From the NCBI RefSeq assembly GCF_016901695.1, contig NZ_JACJKS010000001.1:124001-188000 (forward strand): a stretch of DNA of 64,000 bases. The letters run 5' to 3'. Positions 18,802 to 27,850 of this stretch are shown in pieces. This DNA comes from Mordavella massiliensis. Its GTDB lineage: Bacteria; Bacillota; Clostridia; Lachnospirales; Lachnospiraceae. Positions within the stretch are counted from its first letter, which is position 1. Every line of letters begins with the position of its first letter. The translations under genes were made by a program, and so were the position numbers. Below the pieces are notes generated by a model. It made no database searches, was not told where the DNA came from, and was given only the letters and a program-made list of their open reading frames with translations.

Positions 18802-18810
18802 ATTATAACA
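18802..18810 (-). promoter_or_regulatory. extended -10 promoter of asnS
   Basis: Minus-strand TGT-TATAAT (-10 at 18802-18807), about 45 bases upstream of the asnS start. No good -35 box. Confidence 0.5.
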
Positions 18811-18883
18811 CACTCCGGACGGACCTGCCACACCGGAAAAGGCAAGGTTGTTCTTTTTCCCCGCTTCCCCGCATATATATGTT

Positions 18884-18909
18884 AAAAAGCCGGCGCAAAA
18901 AGCGCCGGC
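18884..18909 (-). terminator. terminator-like hairpin facing left between asnS and the DUF6512-like gene
   Basis: An eight-base perfect stem (GCCGGCGC / GCGCCGGC, five-base loop) followed by five T on the minus strand. No minus-strand gene ends here; it lies in the 5' region of the rightward gene, so it may block antisense transcription. Role uncertain. Confidence 0.5.
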
Positions 18910-18936
18910 CCCGTACAACCGGAAGGAGGAATGGAC

Positions 18937-19488
18937 ATGCTCCGGCTTTGCAGGCGCAGAGACTTCTTTTACATGCTTTCCGCGGCCCTCCTTGGGACCG
19001 CCTTTCACTTTCTGTACGATCTCACCGGCCAGAACCCCCTCGCCGCCCTGATCGCCCCGGTCAACGAATCCACCTGGGAGCACTTAAAGCTCCTCTTTTT
19101 TCCCGTGCTCTTCCTGACCATCGCGGAATACTTCATCCGCCGGCCATTGCCCCAGTCCCTGTTCGGCGCGCGCCTCGCCGGCGTCACCGCGGGGATGCTG
19201 CTCATCACCGGCCTCTTCTATCTGTACACCTTCCTTATCGGGCGCAGCTTCCTCATCGCGGACATCCTGCTCTTCCTGCTGGGCGTCTGCTTTACCTACG
19301 TCCTGTCCGGCCACCTGCTGCGGAGCTGCCGCAGGGCGGACCCTCTTGTAGTCTTCCTGGGGTGGTTCCTCTACGTCCTTCTCTTTTTCTCCTTTACCTG
19401 CTTCCCGCCGGATCTCTTCCTTTTCTATCTTCCGGCAGAACCAGTCATGGATCTTGCAAAAGCTGACGCATTTTTTCAAACAATATAA
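18937..19488 (+). CDS. integral membrane protein, DUF6512-like
   Basis: A 183-residue protein with about five hydrophobic segments. The early motif PVNESTWEHLKLLFFPVLF, between the first and second segments, is typical of a Firmicutes family of unknown function that I recall as DUF6512. The ATG at 18937 is preferred over 18931 because the GGAGG site is eight bases from it and only two from the earlier one. It stands alone, convergent with the DUF1002 gene. No function can be assigned. Confidence 0.7.
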   Translation: MLRLCRRRDFFYMLSAALLGTAFHFLYDLTGQNPLAALIAPVNESTWEHLKLLFFPVLFLTIAEYFIRRPLPQSLFGARLAGVTAGMLLITGLFYLYTFLIGRSFLIADILLFLLGVCFTYVLSGHLLRSCRRADPLVVFLGWFLYVLLFFSFTCFPPDLFLFYLPAEPVMDLAKADAFFQTI

Positions 19489-19533
19489 ATAATTACACGG
19501 GACATACTACACAAAAACACACCAGTAAATGCA

Positions 19534-19586
19534 AAACCGGACGTAACACTTTTGAAAAGCATTACGTCCGGTTTCACACTTTTTTC
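19534..19586. terminator. bidirectional terminator between the DUF6512-like and DUF1002 genes
   Basis: A perfect 13-base stem (AAACCGGACGTAA / TTACGTCCGGTTT) with a 15-base loop, followed by six T on the plus strand and a weaker T-rich stretch on the minus strand. Confidence 0.85.
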
Positions 19587-19600
19587 AAATTTTCTCTATT

Positions 19601-20854
19601 TTACTCACCTGAGAAAAAATTCTTGATCCTGGTGATCAGTCCGTCCTTGAACCCGCCTTCATTGACTGTGCTGTCAGTGATGACATCTGCTCCAAGTGCC
19701 TCGTCGTTGGTGTCGTTTAAAATGCCGTCATCGGAACCCACGAAGAATGTCTTGACGGAGTTCCAGATATTGGAGAGAACGCCGGCCTCGCCGGTCAGAT
19801 TGTCCAGCGTGTCCTTCAGCGCGTTCACATCATAGTCGTACTGGGAGATCTTCTGCATCAGGGATACAACCTGATCCCTCTGCTCGTCTGTGAGTGTGAT
19901 CTCGTTGTCCTCGGCGATCGTGTCCACCGCCTCGCCGATCTCCTCCGGGTCTGTCAGGCCCTCGTCGATGACCTCTGTCTTCACATCCTTGATCACTTCC
20001 GTGGCCTTCTCCTGCCCTACGCTGTCCGCAATGTCGCCTGTCGTCATCAGCTCTTCCATGGCTGCTTCCTTCTGGCCCTCGTCCAGGCTGTCGCCGCTGG
20101 CTGTCTCGTAGGCCATGATGATGCCGGTCAGGGCTCCTGTTCCGGACACCTCAAAGGGGCAGGCCGCGATGACGTTGCAGTTCTCCATGCCCGCGGTCGT
20201 CAGTGTACTGGCGATCATGGCGCTTGTCACAAAGTTCAGGTTGGCTGTCTTCACCTTGATCCCGCCGGACTCCGTCGGCTCCACGTACGCGCAACTGTTC
20301 GTTGAAGGACCAATCTGCTCTGCCGTGGCAATCCCCTCCATATATTTAACTTCATCTGCATGAGTCACAATAATAGTCTCCACCTCGTCCGCAGACGTGC
20401 CGAAGTACTCATACATGGAAGCCCTCTGTTCCTCGCTTAAGTTCTCTCCGAGCGTGACGACTTTGCCGTCCTCCACCTCGGCGCCTTCCCCGATCTTGGA
20501 ATCGTCCTCCACGGTGGCTCCCTCGCCGATCTGCGTCTCGTCCTCTACAGCAGCTCCCTCGCCGATCTGCGCATCGTCCTCCACGGTGGCTCCCCCGCCG
20601 ATCTGTGTTTCGTCCTCTACGGTGGCTCCACCGCCGATCTGCGTCTCATCCTCTACGGCGGCTCCACCGCCGATCTGCGTCTCACCCTCTGCCGTAGCTC
20701 CCTCGCCAATCTGCGCGCCTGCTTCGCTGTCAGCCGCCGGGGCTGCGCCCTCGCCGACCGTTCCCTGTGCATCTGTGGCTCCCGCTGTCAGCGGAACCCC
20801 TGCTGTCACCATGACTGCCGCCATAAGAAGCGGTAAAATTCTCGTTCTTTTCAT
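19601..20854 (-). CDS. secreted DUF1002 protein with an N-terminal hexapeptide-repeat insert
   Basis: A 417-residue protein. A signal peptide (KRTRILPLLMAAVMVTAGV, cleavage near ALTAGA-type PLTAGA) leads into about seven copies of a 12-residue unit of the form IGxGAxVEDxxx (residues 49-131), then the DUF1002 core (LGENLSEEQRASMYEYFG, EQIGPSTNSCAYVEP, VIAACPFEVSGTGALTGI). DUF1002 proteins are extracellular proteins of unknown role in Firmicutes. The repeat fits the [LIV]-G-x4 hexapeptide rule for a left-handed beta-helix of four to five turns. The C-terminus has a hydrophobic-amphipathic helix. It is a monocistronic gene. Confidence 0.85.
   Translation of the reverse strand: MKRTRILPLLMAAVMVTAGVPLTAGATDAQGTVGEGAAPAADSEAGAQIGEGATAEGETQIGGGAAVEDETQIGGGATVEDETQIGGGATVEDDAQIGEGAAVEDETQIGEGATVEDDSKIGEGAEVEDGKVVTLGENLSEEQRASMYEYFGTSADEVETIIVTHADEVKYMEGIATAEQIGPSTNSCAYVEPTESGGIKVKTANLNFVTSAMIASTLTTAGMENCNVIAACPFEVSGTGALTGIIMAYETASGDSLDEGQKEAAMEELMTTGDIADSVGQEKATEVIKDVKTEVIDEGLTDPEEIGEAVDTIAEDNEITLTDEQRDQVVSLMQKISQYDYDVNALKDTLDNLTGEAGVLSNIWNSVKTFFVGSDDGILNDTNDEALGADVITDSTVNEGGFKDGLITRIKNFFSGE
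20462..20710 (-). repeat. in-frame 36-bp tandem repeat coding for hexapeptides
   Basis: Seven imperfect 36-bp units inside the DUF1002 gene, each coding two hexapeptides (IG[EG]GA[TAE] and VED[ED][TAS][QK], the first unit using AEGETQ). Third-position differences between units show the array is old enough to have drifted but the coding pattern is kept. Confidence 0.85.
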
Positions 20855-21021
20855 AGTCTGTTCGGTTTTAAAACCTTGTCTCCCTTTTTAATTATTTTTC
20901 CGGCCGGCGGGCGCTCCCACGCCCCTCCGTCCTTCACCGTACCCAATCATAACACATTTTCGCGGGATTGTACACGAAACATTCCTTAAAAAACAATGAA
21001 GAAACGCGAAAGGAGCCGCCC

Positions 21022-21336
21022 TCACAGCAGCTCCCTGATCCTTTTTTCCAGCGTTCCCTCCCCGACGGCCCCCTTCATGAAGCCCCGGATCCTGCCGTCC
21101 CTCGCAAAGAGAAAGGCCGGGACGATGTCCGCCCCGCACCTGGCGGCCAGGGCCGGTTCCTCGGAGATCTCCGCTTCAAAGAAACGGATCTTTTTCTTAT
21201 ATTTCTTTTCAATTTCTTCTACAAAGGGTCTTGTCATGGCGCACTTCGGACACAGCCGCTCATAAAACCAGACGGCCGCCGCCCCCGGCGTCTGCAGGAT
21301 CTCCCGCTCAAACATCTCCTCTGTCAGCCGGCGCAT
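21022..21336 (-). CDS. thioredoxin-like protein with CPKC active site
   Basis: A 104-residue thioredoxin-fold protein with the motif VWFYERLCPKCAMTRPFVEE, then a cis-proline region (ADIVPAFLFARDG). No signal peptide, so probably a cytoplasmic disulfide reductase. The CPKC pair differs from thioredoxin CGPC. The start at 21336 is chosen because AAAGGA lies eight bases upstream; an earlier in-frame ATG at 21372 lacks a site. It lies downstream of trmB in the same direction. Confidence 0.85.
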   Translation of the reverse strand: MRRLTEEMFEREILQTPGAAAVWFYERLCPKCAMTRPFVEEIEKKYKKKIRFFEAEISEEPALAARCGADIVPAFLFARDGRIRGFMKGAVGEGTLEKRIRELL

Positions 21337-21526
21337 ACCGCTATCCTTTCCGGAGCCGGCACCGGGGAGCAAGCATGCGCCGCACCTCGCCCATGGACCT
21401 GCAGAATCTTCCCAGCAGGCGGCTGCGGCGTTTCAGGCGGTACACGGCGCACTGCCACCTGCACGCGCCGCGCGGCCTTCCCTGTCCCATATGCAGCTCT
21501 CCTTCGCAAACTCTTCTCCTTTTATC

Positions 21527-22183
21527 CTATGCGGGAAGATGCCTTGCTGCGATAAGTTTGCAGATCGGATTTCCCTTTGCGGAAAATTTCTCTTCGTACT
21601 CTGTCATCACATTGCCCTGGTTCATCTGCGGGTCCCGGTGCAGATCCCGCGTCCGGGCGAGCACGCGCCATCCGGCCTCGTCCGCCTGCTCCAGGGAGAA
21701 GGTGAAGAGCTCCTGGTTGTCTGTCTTGAATTCCACGGTCCCCTCTGCGGCCAGCACGGCGTCATATCTGGCGAAGAATTCCTTCGAGGTGAGCCTGCGC
21801 CTGGCATGCCGCTTCTTCGGCCACGGGTCTGAGAAGTTGAGATAGATGCCCGCCACCTCTCCGGGGCCGAACACCTCGCTGATCTGCGCCGCGTCCATGC
21901 AGATGAACCGGATGTTCTCCGGCGGCTCCTCCATCCGGTCCAGCCGCTCCACCGCCCGCAGAAGGACGCTGGAGTAGCGCTCGATCCCGATGAAGTTCCT
22001 GTCCGGAAACCGCTTTGCCATGGCGGTGAGGAACTGCCCCTTCCCCATGCCGATCTCGATGTAGACAGGCCTGTCGTTTCCAAAGACCCCGGCCCAGTTC
22101 CCCCGGTGCCCGGTCTCCTCCTTGATCACTTTCTCATGGGCCTGAAGTACACCTTCTGCCCTTGGTATGTTTCTAAGACGCAT
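21527..22183 (-). CDS. trmB: tRNA (guanine-N7)-methyltransferase TrmB
   Basis: Methylates G46 in the tRNA variable loop using SAM. The 218-residue protein has the SAM-binding motif IEIGMGKGQFLTAMAKR and the TrmB signature NFSDPWPKKRHARRRLTS. Good AAAGGAG ribosome site ahead of the ATG. Full length. Confidence 0.95.
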   Translation of the reverse strand: MRLRNIPRAEGVLQAHEKVIKEETGHRGNWAGVFGNDRPVYIEIGMGKGQFLTAMAKRFPDRNFIGIERYSSVLLRAVERLDRMEEPPENIRFICMDAAQISEVFGPGEVAGIYLNFSDPWPKKRHARRRLTSKEFFARYDAVLAAEGTVEFKTDNQELFTFSLEQADEAGWRVLARTRDLHRDPQMNQGNVMTEYEEKFSAKGNPICKLIAARHLPA

Positions 22184-22260
22184 GTTCGTTCTCCTTTATC
22201 TGATGATCACCGGATGTTTCAAAAGACGCATTCCGGGACTGTAAGCGGTTGCCGTGGTCT

Positions 22261-22299
22261 CGGGCAAGCCCGGACTTTGGCTCGTCGCCAGCACAAAAA
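22261..22299 (-). repeat. 39-bp dispersed repeat, copy B (behind the glgB terminator)
   Basis: Matches 4885-4923 with a single mismatch. On the minus strand it starts in the T-tract of the glgB terminator and carries the same two palindromes. No third copy was noticed in the window. Confidence 0.85.
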
Positions 22300-22332
22300 A
22301 TGCAGGCGGAAGGATCGGATCCTCCGCCTGCA
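22294..22332 (-). terminator. terminator of glgB
   Basis: A 15-bp stem with one bulged base (outer arms TGCAGGCGGA / TCCGCCTGCA) followed by six or more T on the minus strand, 20 bases past the glgB stop. Confidence 0.9.
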
Positions 22333-22352
22333 CTATTCTATCACAACTTGTA

Positions 22353-24272
22353 CTAAAATTCAAAGATCGCCACGCCGTAGGGGGGCAGCTTGTACGCGAA
22401 GGAGTAGGGCCTTCCGTCGCACTCGGACTTCACGGCCTTGTAGACCTTCGGCCTCACCTCGCCCTTGCCGCCGTACTGCAGGTCGTCGCTGTTCATGATG
22501 AGCTTGTACTGCTTTCTCCTTGGCACGCCCACCCGGTAGTCGTCCCGGGCCATGGGGGTGAAGTTGATGACAAAAAGCAGGTTCTTCTTACCGCCTTTTC
22601 CGTGGCGCATGAAGCTGTAGATGCTCCGGTCCCTGTCGTCCGCGTTGATCCACTCGAATCCCTCCCAGGTGCTGTCCTGGTCGTAGAGAGCCCGGTTCCT
22701 CTTATACAGGTGGAGCAGGTCCCGCATCCAGTTCTGAACGGCCTGGTGCTCCGGCTCCGCCAGAAGGAACCAGTCCACCTCCCGCTTCTCGCTCCACTCC
22801 CTGAGCTGCGCGAACTCCTGCCCCATGAAAAGGAGCTTCTTGCCGGCATGTCCCATCATGAAGGCGTAGCCCGCTTTCAGGTTGGCGTACTTGTCAAACC
22901 CGAGCCCCGGCATCTTGTTGAGCATAGAGCACTTCAGGTGCACCACCTCGTCGTGGGAGAGGACAAGAATATATTTCTCGCTGTAGGCATAGCTCATGGC
23001 AAACGTCATCAGGTTGTGGGCCCCCTTGCGGAAGTAGGGGTCCAGCTTCATGTATTCGGTGAAATCGTGCATCCAGCCCATATTCCACTTCAGGCTGAAG
23101 CCCAGGCCGTCGTCCTCCACATCCCCCGTCACTTTCGGCCAGGCCGTGGACTCCTCCGCGATCATCACCGCGCCCGGGTTCCTGCCCAGCACCACGGAGT
23201 TCAGATGCTTGAAGAACTCGATGGCCTCCAGGTTCTTGTTGCCGCCGTACTTGTTGGCCACCCACTGGCCGTCCTGCTTGCCGTAGTCCAGGTAGAGCAT
23301 GGAGGCCACGGCGTCCACCCGCAGGCCGTCCACATGGAAGTCCTCGATCCAGAAGAGGGCGTTGGAGATGAGGAAGTTGCGCACCTCGTTCTTGCCGTAA
23401 TCAAAGATCTTCGTACCCCAGTCCGGATGCTCCCCCTTCCTTGGATCCGCGTACTCGAAAGTGGGCGTCCCGTCAAAGTCCGCGAGCCCGTGGGCATCCC
23501 GCGGGAAATGGGCCGGTACCCAGTCCAGGATGACACCGATCTTGTTCCGGTGCAGGTAGTTGATCATCCAGGCAAAGTCCTCCGGCGTGCCGTATCTGGA
23601 TGTGGGCGCGAAGTACCCGGTCACCTGGTAGCCCCAGGAGCCGTCGAAGGGATGCTCCGCAATGCCCATGATCTCCACATGAGTGTAGCCCATATATTTG
23701 ACGTACTTTACAATTTCTTTTGCAAACTCCCGGTAATTGTAGAAGCCGTCCTCATCGTGTTCCGAGAGGGGGTGCTTCTTCCAGGATCCGATATGGACCT
23801 CGTAGATCGACATAGGCTCCACCGTGTGATCCCATGTCCTGCGGTTCTCCATCCACGCATCGTCCGTCCAGGAGATGCGGGAGAGATCCACAACCCTGGA
23901 AGCTGTCCCCGGACGCACCTCCGCATAGTTGGCAAAGGGATCCGCCTTCAGGATATACTCGCCGCGGTATGTCCGGATGCAGTATTTGTAGAGGGACATC
24001 TCCGGCAGATCCGGCACGAAGCAGGTGTAAATGCCAAGCGGCTCCGTCCGCTCCATGGGGTTGGCCTCCCGGTCCCACCCGTTGAAATCCCCGACAACGG
24101 AGACGCCCTGGGCATGGGGCGCCCAGACTGCAAAATAAACGCCCTCCTGATCTTTGTCCTTTACCCGGTGGGCGCCAAGCTTTCTGTATATCTCATAATG
24201 GTTCCCCTGCCCGAAGAGATAGTGGTCAAGCTCTCCTATCTCATAAGGTTTCATGTTCTTTTTTTCCGCCAT
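22353..24272 (-). CDS. glgB: 1,4-alpha-glucan branching enzyme GlgB
   Basis: Forms alpha-1,6 branches in glycogen. The 639-residue GH13 enzyme has an N-terminal CBM48 module (YFAVWAPHAQGVSVVGDFN), the catalytic nucleophile region (DGLRVDAVASMLYLDY), the acid/base Glu (MIAEESTAWP) and the transition-state Asp (LVLSHDEVVH), with a normal C-terminal beta domain. It works downstream of GlgC/GlgD, whose genes are at 5.4-7.8 kb. It has its own promoter and terminator. Confidence 0.97.
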   Translation of the reverse strand: MAEKKNMKPYEIGELDHYLFGQGNHYEIYRKLGAHRVKDKDQEGVYFAVWAPHAQGVSVVGDFNGWDREANPMERTEPLGIYTCFVPDLPEMSLYKYCIRTYRGEYILKADPFANYAEVRPGTASRVVDLSRISWTDDAWMENRRTWDHTVEPMSIYEVHIGSWKKHPLSEHDEDGFYNYREFAKEIVKYVKYMGYTHVEIMGIAEHPFDGSWGYQVTGYFAPTSRYGTPEDFAWMINYLHRNKIGVILDWVPAHFPRDAHGLADFDGTPTFEYADPRKGEHPDWGTKIFDYGKNEVRNFLISNALFWIEDFHVDGLRVDAVASMLYLDYGKQDGQWVANKYGGNKNLEAIEFFKHLNSVVLGRNPGAVMIAEESTAWPKVTGDVEDDGLGFSLKWNMGWMHDFTEYMKLDPYFRKGAHNLMTFAMSYAYSEKYILVLSHDEVVHLKCSMLNKMPGLGFDKYANLKAGYAFMMGHAGKKLLFMGQEFAQLREWSEKREVDWFLLAEPEHQAVQNWMRDLLHLYKRNRALYDQDSTWEGFEWINADDRDRSIYSFMRHGKGGKKNLLFVINFTPMARDDYRVGVPRRKQYKLIMNSDDLQYGGKGEVRPKVYKAVKSECDGRPYSFAYKLPPYGVAIFEF

Positions 24273-24308
24273 GATCTCACCCTCTCATGTTCAATTTCTA
24301 ATACATCC

Positions 24309-24314
24309 ATTATA
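24309..24314 (-). promoter_or_regulatory. -10 box of the glgB promoter
   Basis: TATAAT on the minus strand, about 35 bases ahead of the glgB ATG and just beyond the previous gene's terminator. The -35 region is poor. Confidence 0.5.
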
Positions 24315-24330
24315 CTTTATAGCCATATAA

Positions 24331-24378
24331 AAAGAAAGAGTTTTGAACAATGAATTTTGTCAAAACTCTTTCTTTTTT
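24331..24378 (-). terminator. terminator of the TPR/AAA gene
   Basis: A 15-base stem (AAGAAAGAGTTTTGA / TCAAAACTCTTTCTT) with T-runs on both sides, 19 bases beyond the stop of the TPR/AAA gene; glgB begins after it. Confidence 0.88.
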
Positions 24379-24396
24379 ATACATTTTATACAGTTT

Positions 24397-27270
24397 TTAG
24401 ATCCGGAAATCGTCTTCCTTCAGGATGATCCGGTCGGAATCGTCTGTGCTCTTGCGGAACATCCGGCGCGCCAGATGCTTCACATTGGCCTTCTGGGAAT
24501 GCTCGATGGCCGCGTCCATGATCTCCTTGACCTCGGCTACGGACACTGCGTGATCCTCTCTCTGCATCACGTCGATCCTGCTGTAGAGGGCCAGGATGCC
24601 CATCTCGTCCAGTTTGTAGCCGTTCTCCTTGGCGTAGGTCTGACCGAATGTCACCAGCTCGTCATTAATGAATACCGGCAGCTCCAGTCTGGATGTAAAT
24701 TTCTTCTTGAAGTCCGGGTTGGCTGTAAACAGTCTCTCCAGCGCTTTCTTCTGATCCTCCAGCACAAAAAGCAGCTCGCCTGTCTTCTTCTCCATGCACA
24801 GGTTCAGATCCCGCACGGTCCTGGCGTTCAGCTTGCCGGCCTTCTCGATGATGATGGCGCCGCCGCGCAGCTTCTGTACGATACTCGGGATATCCTTCTT
24901 GTTCAGGGACTCGCCTGTCACGATGGCCACCTTGCCCTGCTTCAGGTTCCGCTGCTTCTGGATGGCTTTCACCATATCTACTGCGAGCACTGTCTTGCCG
25001 GAGCCCTTGTGTCCGATGACAAGGATGTTGCCTGTCCGGGATGTGCCGCCTCTTCTCTCCCTGCGGTCATTGTCCAGTACTTCCACGATCTGCTCGCTCA
25101 TGCCGCGGACCGGGACGAAGTAGGAGAAGAGCTGCTTCTGCTCCTCTGTGAGTCCGGCCTTCAGGCCGATCTCGCTGGTCGCGCTCAAGTCGTATCTGCC
25201 TGTCACGACAAAGCCTGTGTCAAACGGCACGCCGCCTTTTCCCTTCTGGATCCGCCTCTGGATCTCCTCCTCCGTTGGCTCCTCGATCTCCAGGTCGTCC
25301 AGACGGCTCGTCTGCCTTGCGGCTTCCTTCTCGGCCTTCTTCTGGGCGCGGCGCTCCTTCCGGGTCAGCTTGCGCTCCGGCTCCTCGGGAATCTCTTCCT
25401 CCTTCGGCACTTCCTCGTAGTCGTCTTCGTCGTAGTCCTCTTCCTCGTAATCCTCTTCTTCGCCGTCTTCCTCGTCGAAGAAGTCCTCGTCGAAGTCGTC
25501 TTCGTCTATGTCGTCATACTCCTCGTAATCGTCATCCTCATCAAAGGATTCTTCCTCGTAGTCGTCTTCCTCATCGAAGGATTCTTCCTCGTCAAGGAAC
25601 TCTTCCTCCCCGTCAAACGCCCGCTGAAGATCCATGTCCAGATCAGCCGTCTCGGCTGCTTTAGCCGAAGCGGCCTCTTCCGCCTCCAGCTCAGCCATCA
25701 GATGTCTCAGATCTGCTGTCATACCGGTTGCCGCGTCTTCTTCGGGGAATTCTTCCGCCTCTTCCACGGCGTCCTCTTCCTCAACGATGCCGCCTGTCAG
25801 CTCCGTCTCAAGTTCTGTCTCCTCCGTCTCCACGATCTCCGGTGCAGGCTCTTCCGCCTCCCCGGTCTCCGGGATTGTCTCCGGGGCCTCTTCCTCTTCC
25901 GGCTCTCCGGAAGCGATGCGGTCAAGGAGGGCTTCCTCCTCCGCCTCTTTTAACTGTGCAAGGCGCTTCTCCTCGTCAGCCTGCTGCTTTGCCAGGATCC
26001 GCTCCTGCTCGGCCTGCTCCTCCGCCAGACGTCTCGCCTCCTCGGCAGCCTTCTGCTCGGCGATCTTCCTGGCTTCCTCGGCAGCTCTCTGCTGCTCCTC
26101 TATCCGTCTTGCCTCCTCCTCGCGGCGGCGCTGCGCCTCCCGCTTCTCCTCGGCAAGCTTTTTCTCATCCCGCTTCTTCTGTGCCTCGATGGCCTCGGCG
26201 TTGTCCTTCTGCTTCGCCTCCCAGGCTGCCAGGATCTCCTCGATCTTCATCTGCCCGGTGATCCGCATATCCTCGTCCCGCTTGCTGGCTTTCTTCTCGA
26301 TCTCGCCGATATCCATGCCGCTGGCCACCTTGACGCCGTTCGCCAGGGCCTCCGCCAGTGTGGCTCCCTTGACCATCCTGCTGATGGAAGACGCCTTCCC
26401 GGCCGCACCGGCATCCGGCTTCACGCCGGCTTTCTCATCCGCGGCTTCCTCTTCTCCCGCCTCTTCCGGCAGGTCCTCTTCCTCAGCCTGTGTCTCTTCC
26501 TGGATGCTTCTTCGCTCGTCAAGGCGGATCTCCCTTGTCTCTGCATCCATCACAGAGGGTTCGTTCTGCCCGTTCGCAGCGCTCTCCTCTTCCGGTTCCG
26601 CCTGGTCCGCATCCTCCGCCTCGTCCGCGGGAGCTGCCGCAGACATATGGGAGGAAGCGTTCTTCATGCTGTCATACTTCTCCTGCTGCAGCGGCGTCAG
26701 GGGCTTGTACTTCATCTTCAGCTCCATGGCCTGGTACACATACCTGCCCTCACTGAACCAGAGGATCAGGTCATCGCACTCCTCCAGGCACTCGGTCGTC
26801 ATGCCGGCCTCGTGGTAGAGCTTTGCCAGCTCGTACGCCCACTTCTCCACATACTCGGCTTTCTTAAAGTCCTCCAGGGCCTCGATCTGCTCGGAAAGCG
26901 GCGCGCGGCGTGCCTGCAGGATCTTGTATTTCAAAATAAACTGATTCGGGTCCTTGGGCGCCAGCTTGACAAATTCCTCATAGCAGTCGGACGCCTCGTC
27001 CGGATCGTTGATCTTCAGGGCAAGCGTCCCCAGCCTGTAGACGATCTTCCTGCTCCCCGGAGCCCTGTCGTAGGCCATGAACAGCACATCCCTGCTCTTC
27101 TGATATTCCCCGTTATTTTCGTAGATCTCACTTACATTATTGAGCATCGTGGCGTTCTTTACACGGCGCCAGTCGATCGTGTCCGCGATCTCCATGGCCT
27201 TTTTGTACTGCTTCTTCTCCATGTATTCCAGCATCTGCTCTGTTTTAACCCGATATTCATATTTATCCAA
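24397..27270 (-). CDS. large cytoplasmic protein: N-terminal TPRs, acidic coiled middle, C-terminal AAA-type ATPase
   Basis: A 957-residue protein. Residues about 1-220 are TPR-like helices (MLNNVSEIYENNGEYQKSRD, KNATMLNN, CYEEFVKLAPKDP). About 340-450 is an Ala/Glu/Arg coiled coil. About 540-630 is almost wholly Glu/Asp with Tyr. The C-terminal ~250 residues hold Walker A (VIGHKGSGKTVLA, near residue 752), a Walker B-like strand ending in Glu (GGAIIIEKAG), and a CbxX/SpoVK-like lid. The start is taken as TTG 27270 after GAGGTGAG; an earlier TTG at 27303 has poor spacing. Function unknown; it may be a scaffold with a remodelling ATPase. Confidence 0.82.
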   Translation of the reverse strand: MDKYEYRVKTEQMLEYMEKKQYKKAMEIADTIDWRRVKNATMLNNVSEIYENNGEYQKSRDVLFMAYDRAPGSRKIVYRLGTLALKINDPDEASDCYEEFVKLAPKDPNQFILKYKILQARRAPLSEQIEALEDFKKAEYVEKWAYELAKLYHEAGMTTECLEECDDLILWFSEGRYVYQAMELKMKYKPLTPLQQEKYDSMKNASSHMSAAAPADEAEDADQAEPEEESAANGQNEPSVMDAETREIRLDERRSIQEETQAEEEDLPEEAGEEEAADEKAGVKPDAGAAGKASSISRMVKGATLAEALANGVKVASGMDIGEIEKKASKRDEDMRITGQMKIEEILAAWEAKQKDNAEAIEAQKKRDEKKLAEEKREAQRRREEEARRIEEQQRAAEEARKIAEQKAAEEARRLAEEQAEQERILAKQQADEEKRLAQLKEAEEEALLDRIASGEPEEEEAPETIPETGEAEEPAPEIVETEETELETELTGGIVEEEDAVEEAEEFPEEDAATGMTADLRHLMAELEAEEAASAKAAETADLDMDLQRAFDGEEEFLDEEESFDEEDDYEEESFDEDDDYEEYDDIDEDDFDEDFFDEEDGEEEDYEEEDYDEDDYEEVPKEEEIPEEPERKLTRKERRAQKKAEKEAARQTSRLDDLEIEEPTEEEIQRRIQKGKGGVPFDTGFVVTGRYDLSATSEIGLKAGLTEEQKQLFSYFVPVRGMSEQIVEVLDNDRRERRGGTSRTGNILVIGHKGSGKTVLAVDMVKAIQKQRNLKQGKVAIVTGESLNKKDIPSIVQKLRGGAIIIEKAGKLNARTVRDLNLCMEKKTGELLFVLEDQKKALERLFTANPDFKKKFTSRLELPVFINDELVTFGQTYAKENGYKLDEMGILALYSRIDVMQREDHAVSVAEVKEIMDAAIEHSQKANVKHLARRMFRKSTDDSDRIILKEDDFRI

Positions 27271-27324
27271 TGTTCTCACCTCAACCAATACATTTCTACG
27301 CAATGTATCTATTTTAACTCCTAT

Positions 27325-27353
27325 AGTGTATCATACAGGACTGTCAATGTCAA
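27325..27353 (-). promoter_or_regulatory. promoter of the TPR/AAA gene
   Basis: Minus-strand TTGACA (27348-27353), 17-base spacer, TACACT (27325-27330). A second TTGACA just inside the spacer could pair with a TATAGG box 16 bases later. Confidence 0.7.
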
Positions 27354-27375
27354 AATATCCCTGTCAAAACCGGCA

Positions 27376-27418
27376 TAAAAATAGCCACTGCAAACATTTC
27401 CCTGCCTGCAGTGGCTAT
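27376..27418 (-). terminator. terminator of the orphan transcription unit
   Basis: A perfect 12-base stem (ATAGCCACTGCA / TGCAGTGGCTAT) with a 14-base loop, followed by TTTT on the minus strand. The upstream side on that strand is the AT-rich unit at 27.4-28.1 kb. Confidence 0.8.
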
Positions 27419-27850
27419 CTCATATTTAATTTTATCATATTTTGTATTGTATCGGAGGATCTCTGCCGATGTATTTCGAGTTCCCTGCCTTTGTTCTTTT
27501 ATTCGAACATTTTATAACTCAAAGCCCGGATCACGGATCCGAAATCACTTATTTATATCGCCCTCATATCTCTGTATAAAATATATTCCGCAGTTATTAT
27601 AATATCTATAACCGTTCCCGTTACAGCCTCACCCTTATCAAGATAACTATTGCCTGTAACCGTATTGAGCTATTCCTTCTATAACTTATATTTTATGCAG
27701 CTCCCCGATATAAATCCAGATCTATTGCGGATGCTTCTTTACGCATCAGCCAATATCTTTGAACTATCGTGGTATCTGTCCATTATGTCTGCAGCTTGTA
27801 TCGACCTGTTAACTGGTACCGATATCTTTTACACTCCGATTCTTTTTTCC

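Noticed and set aside
20462-20740. Tandem repeat as a CRISPR array
   Set aside because: Units are contiguous 36-bp in-frame coding repeats without spacers, inside a secreted protein gene.
22254-24353. A 699-codon open frame antisense to glgB
   Set aside because: Shadow of the high-GC glgB frame; no ribosome site, no family resemblance, while the opposite strand encodes a full GH13 enzyme.
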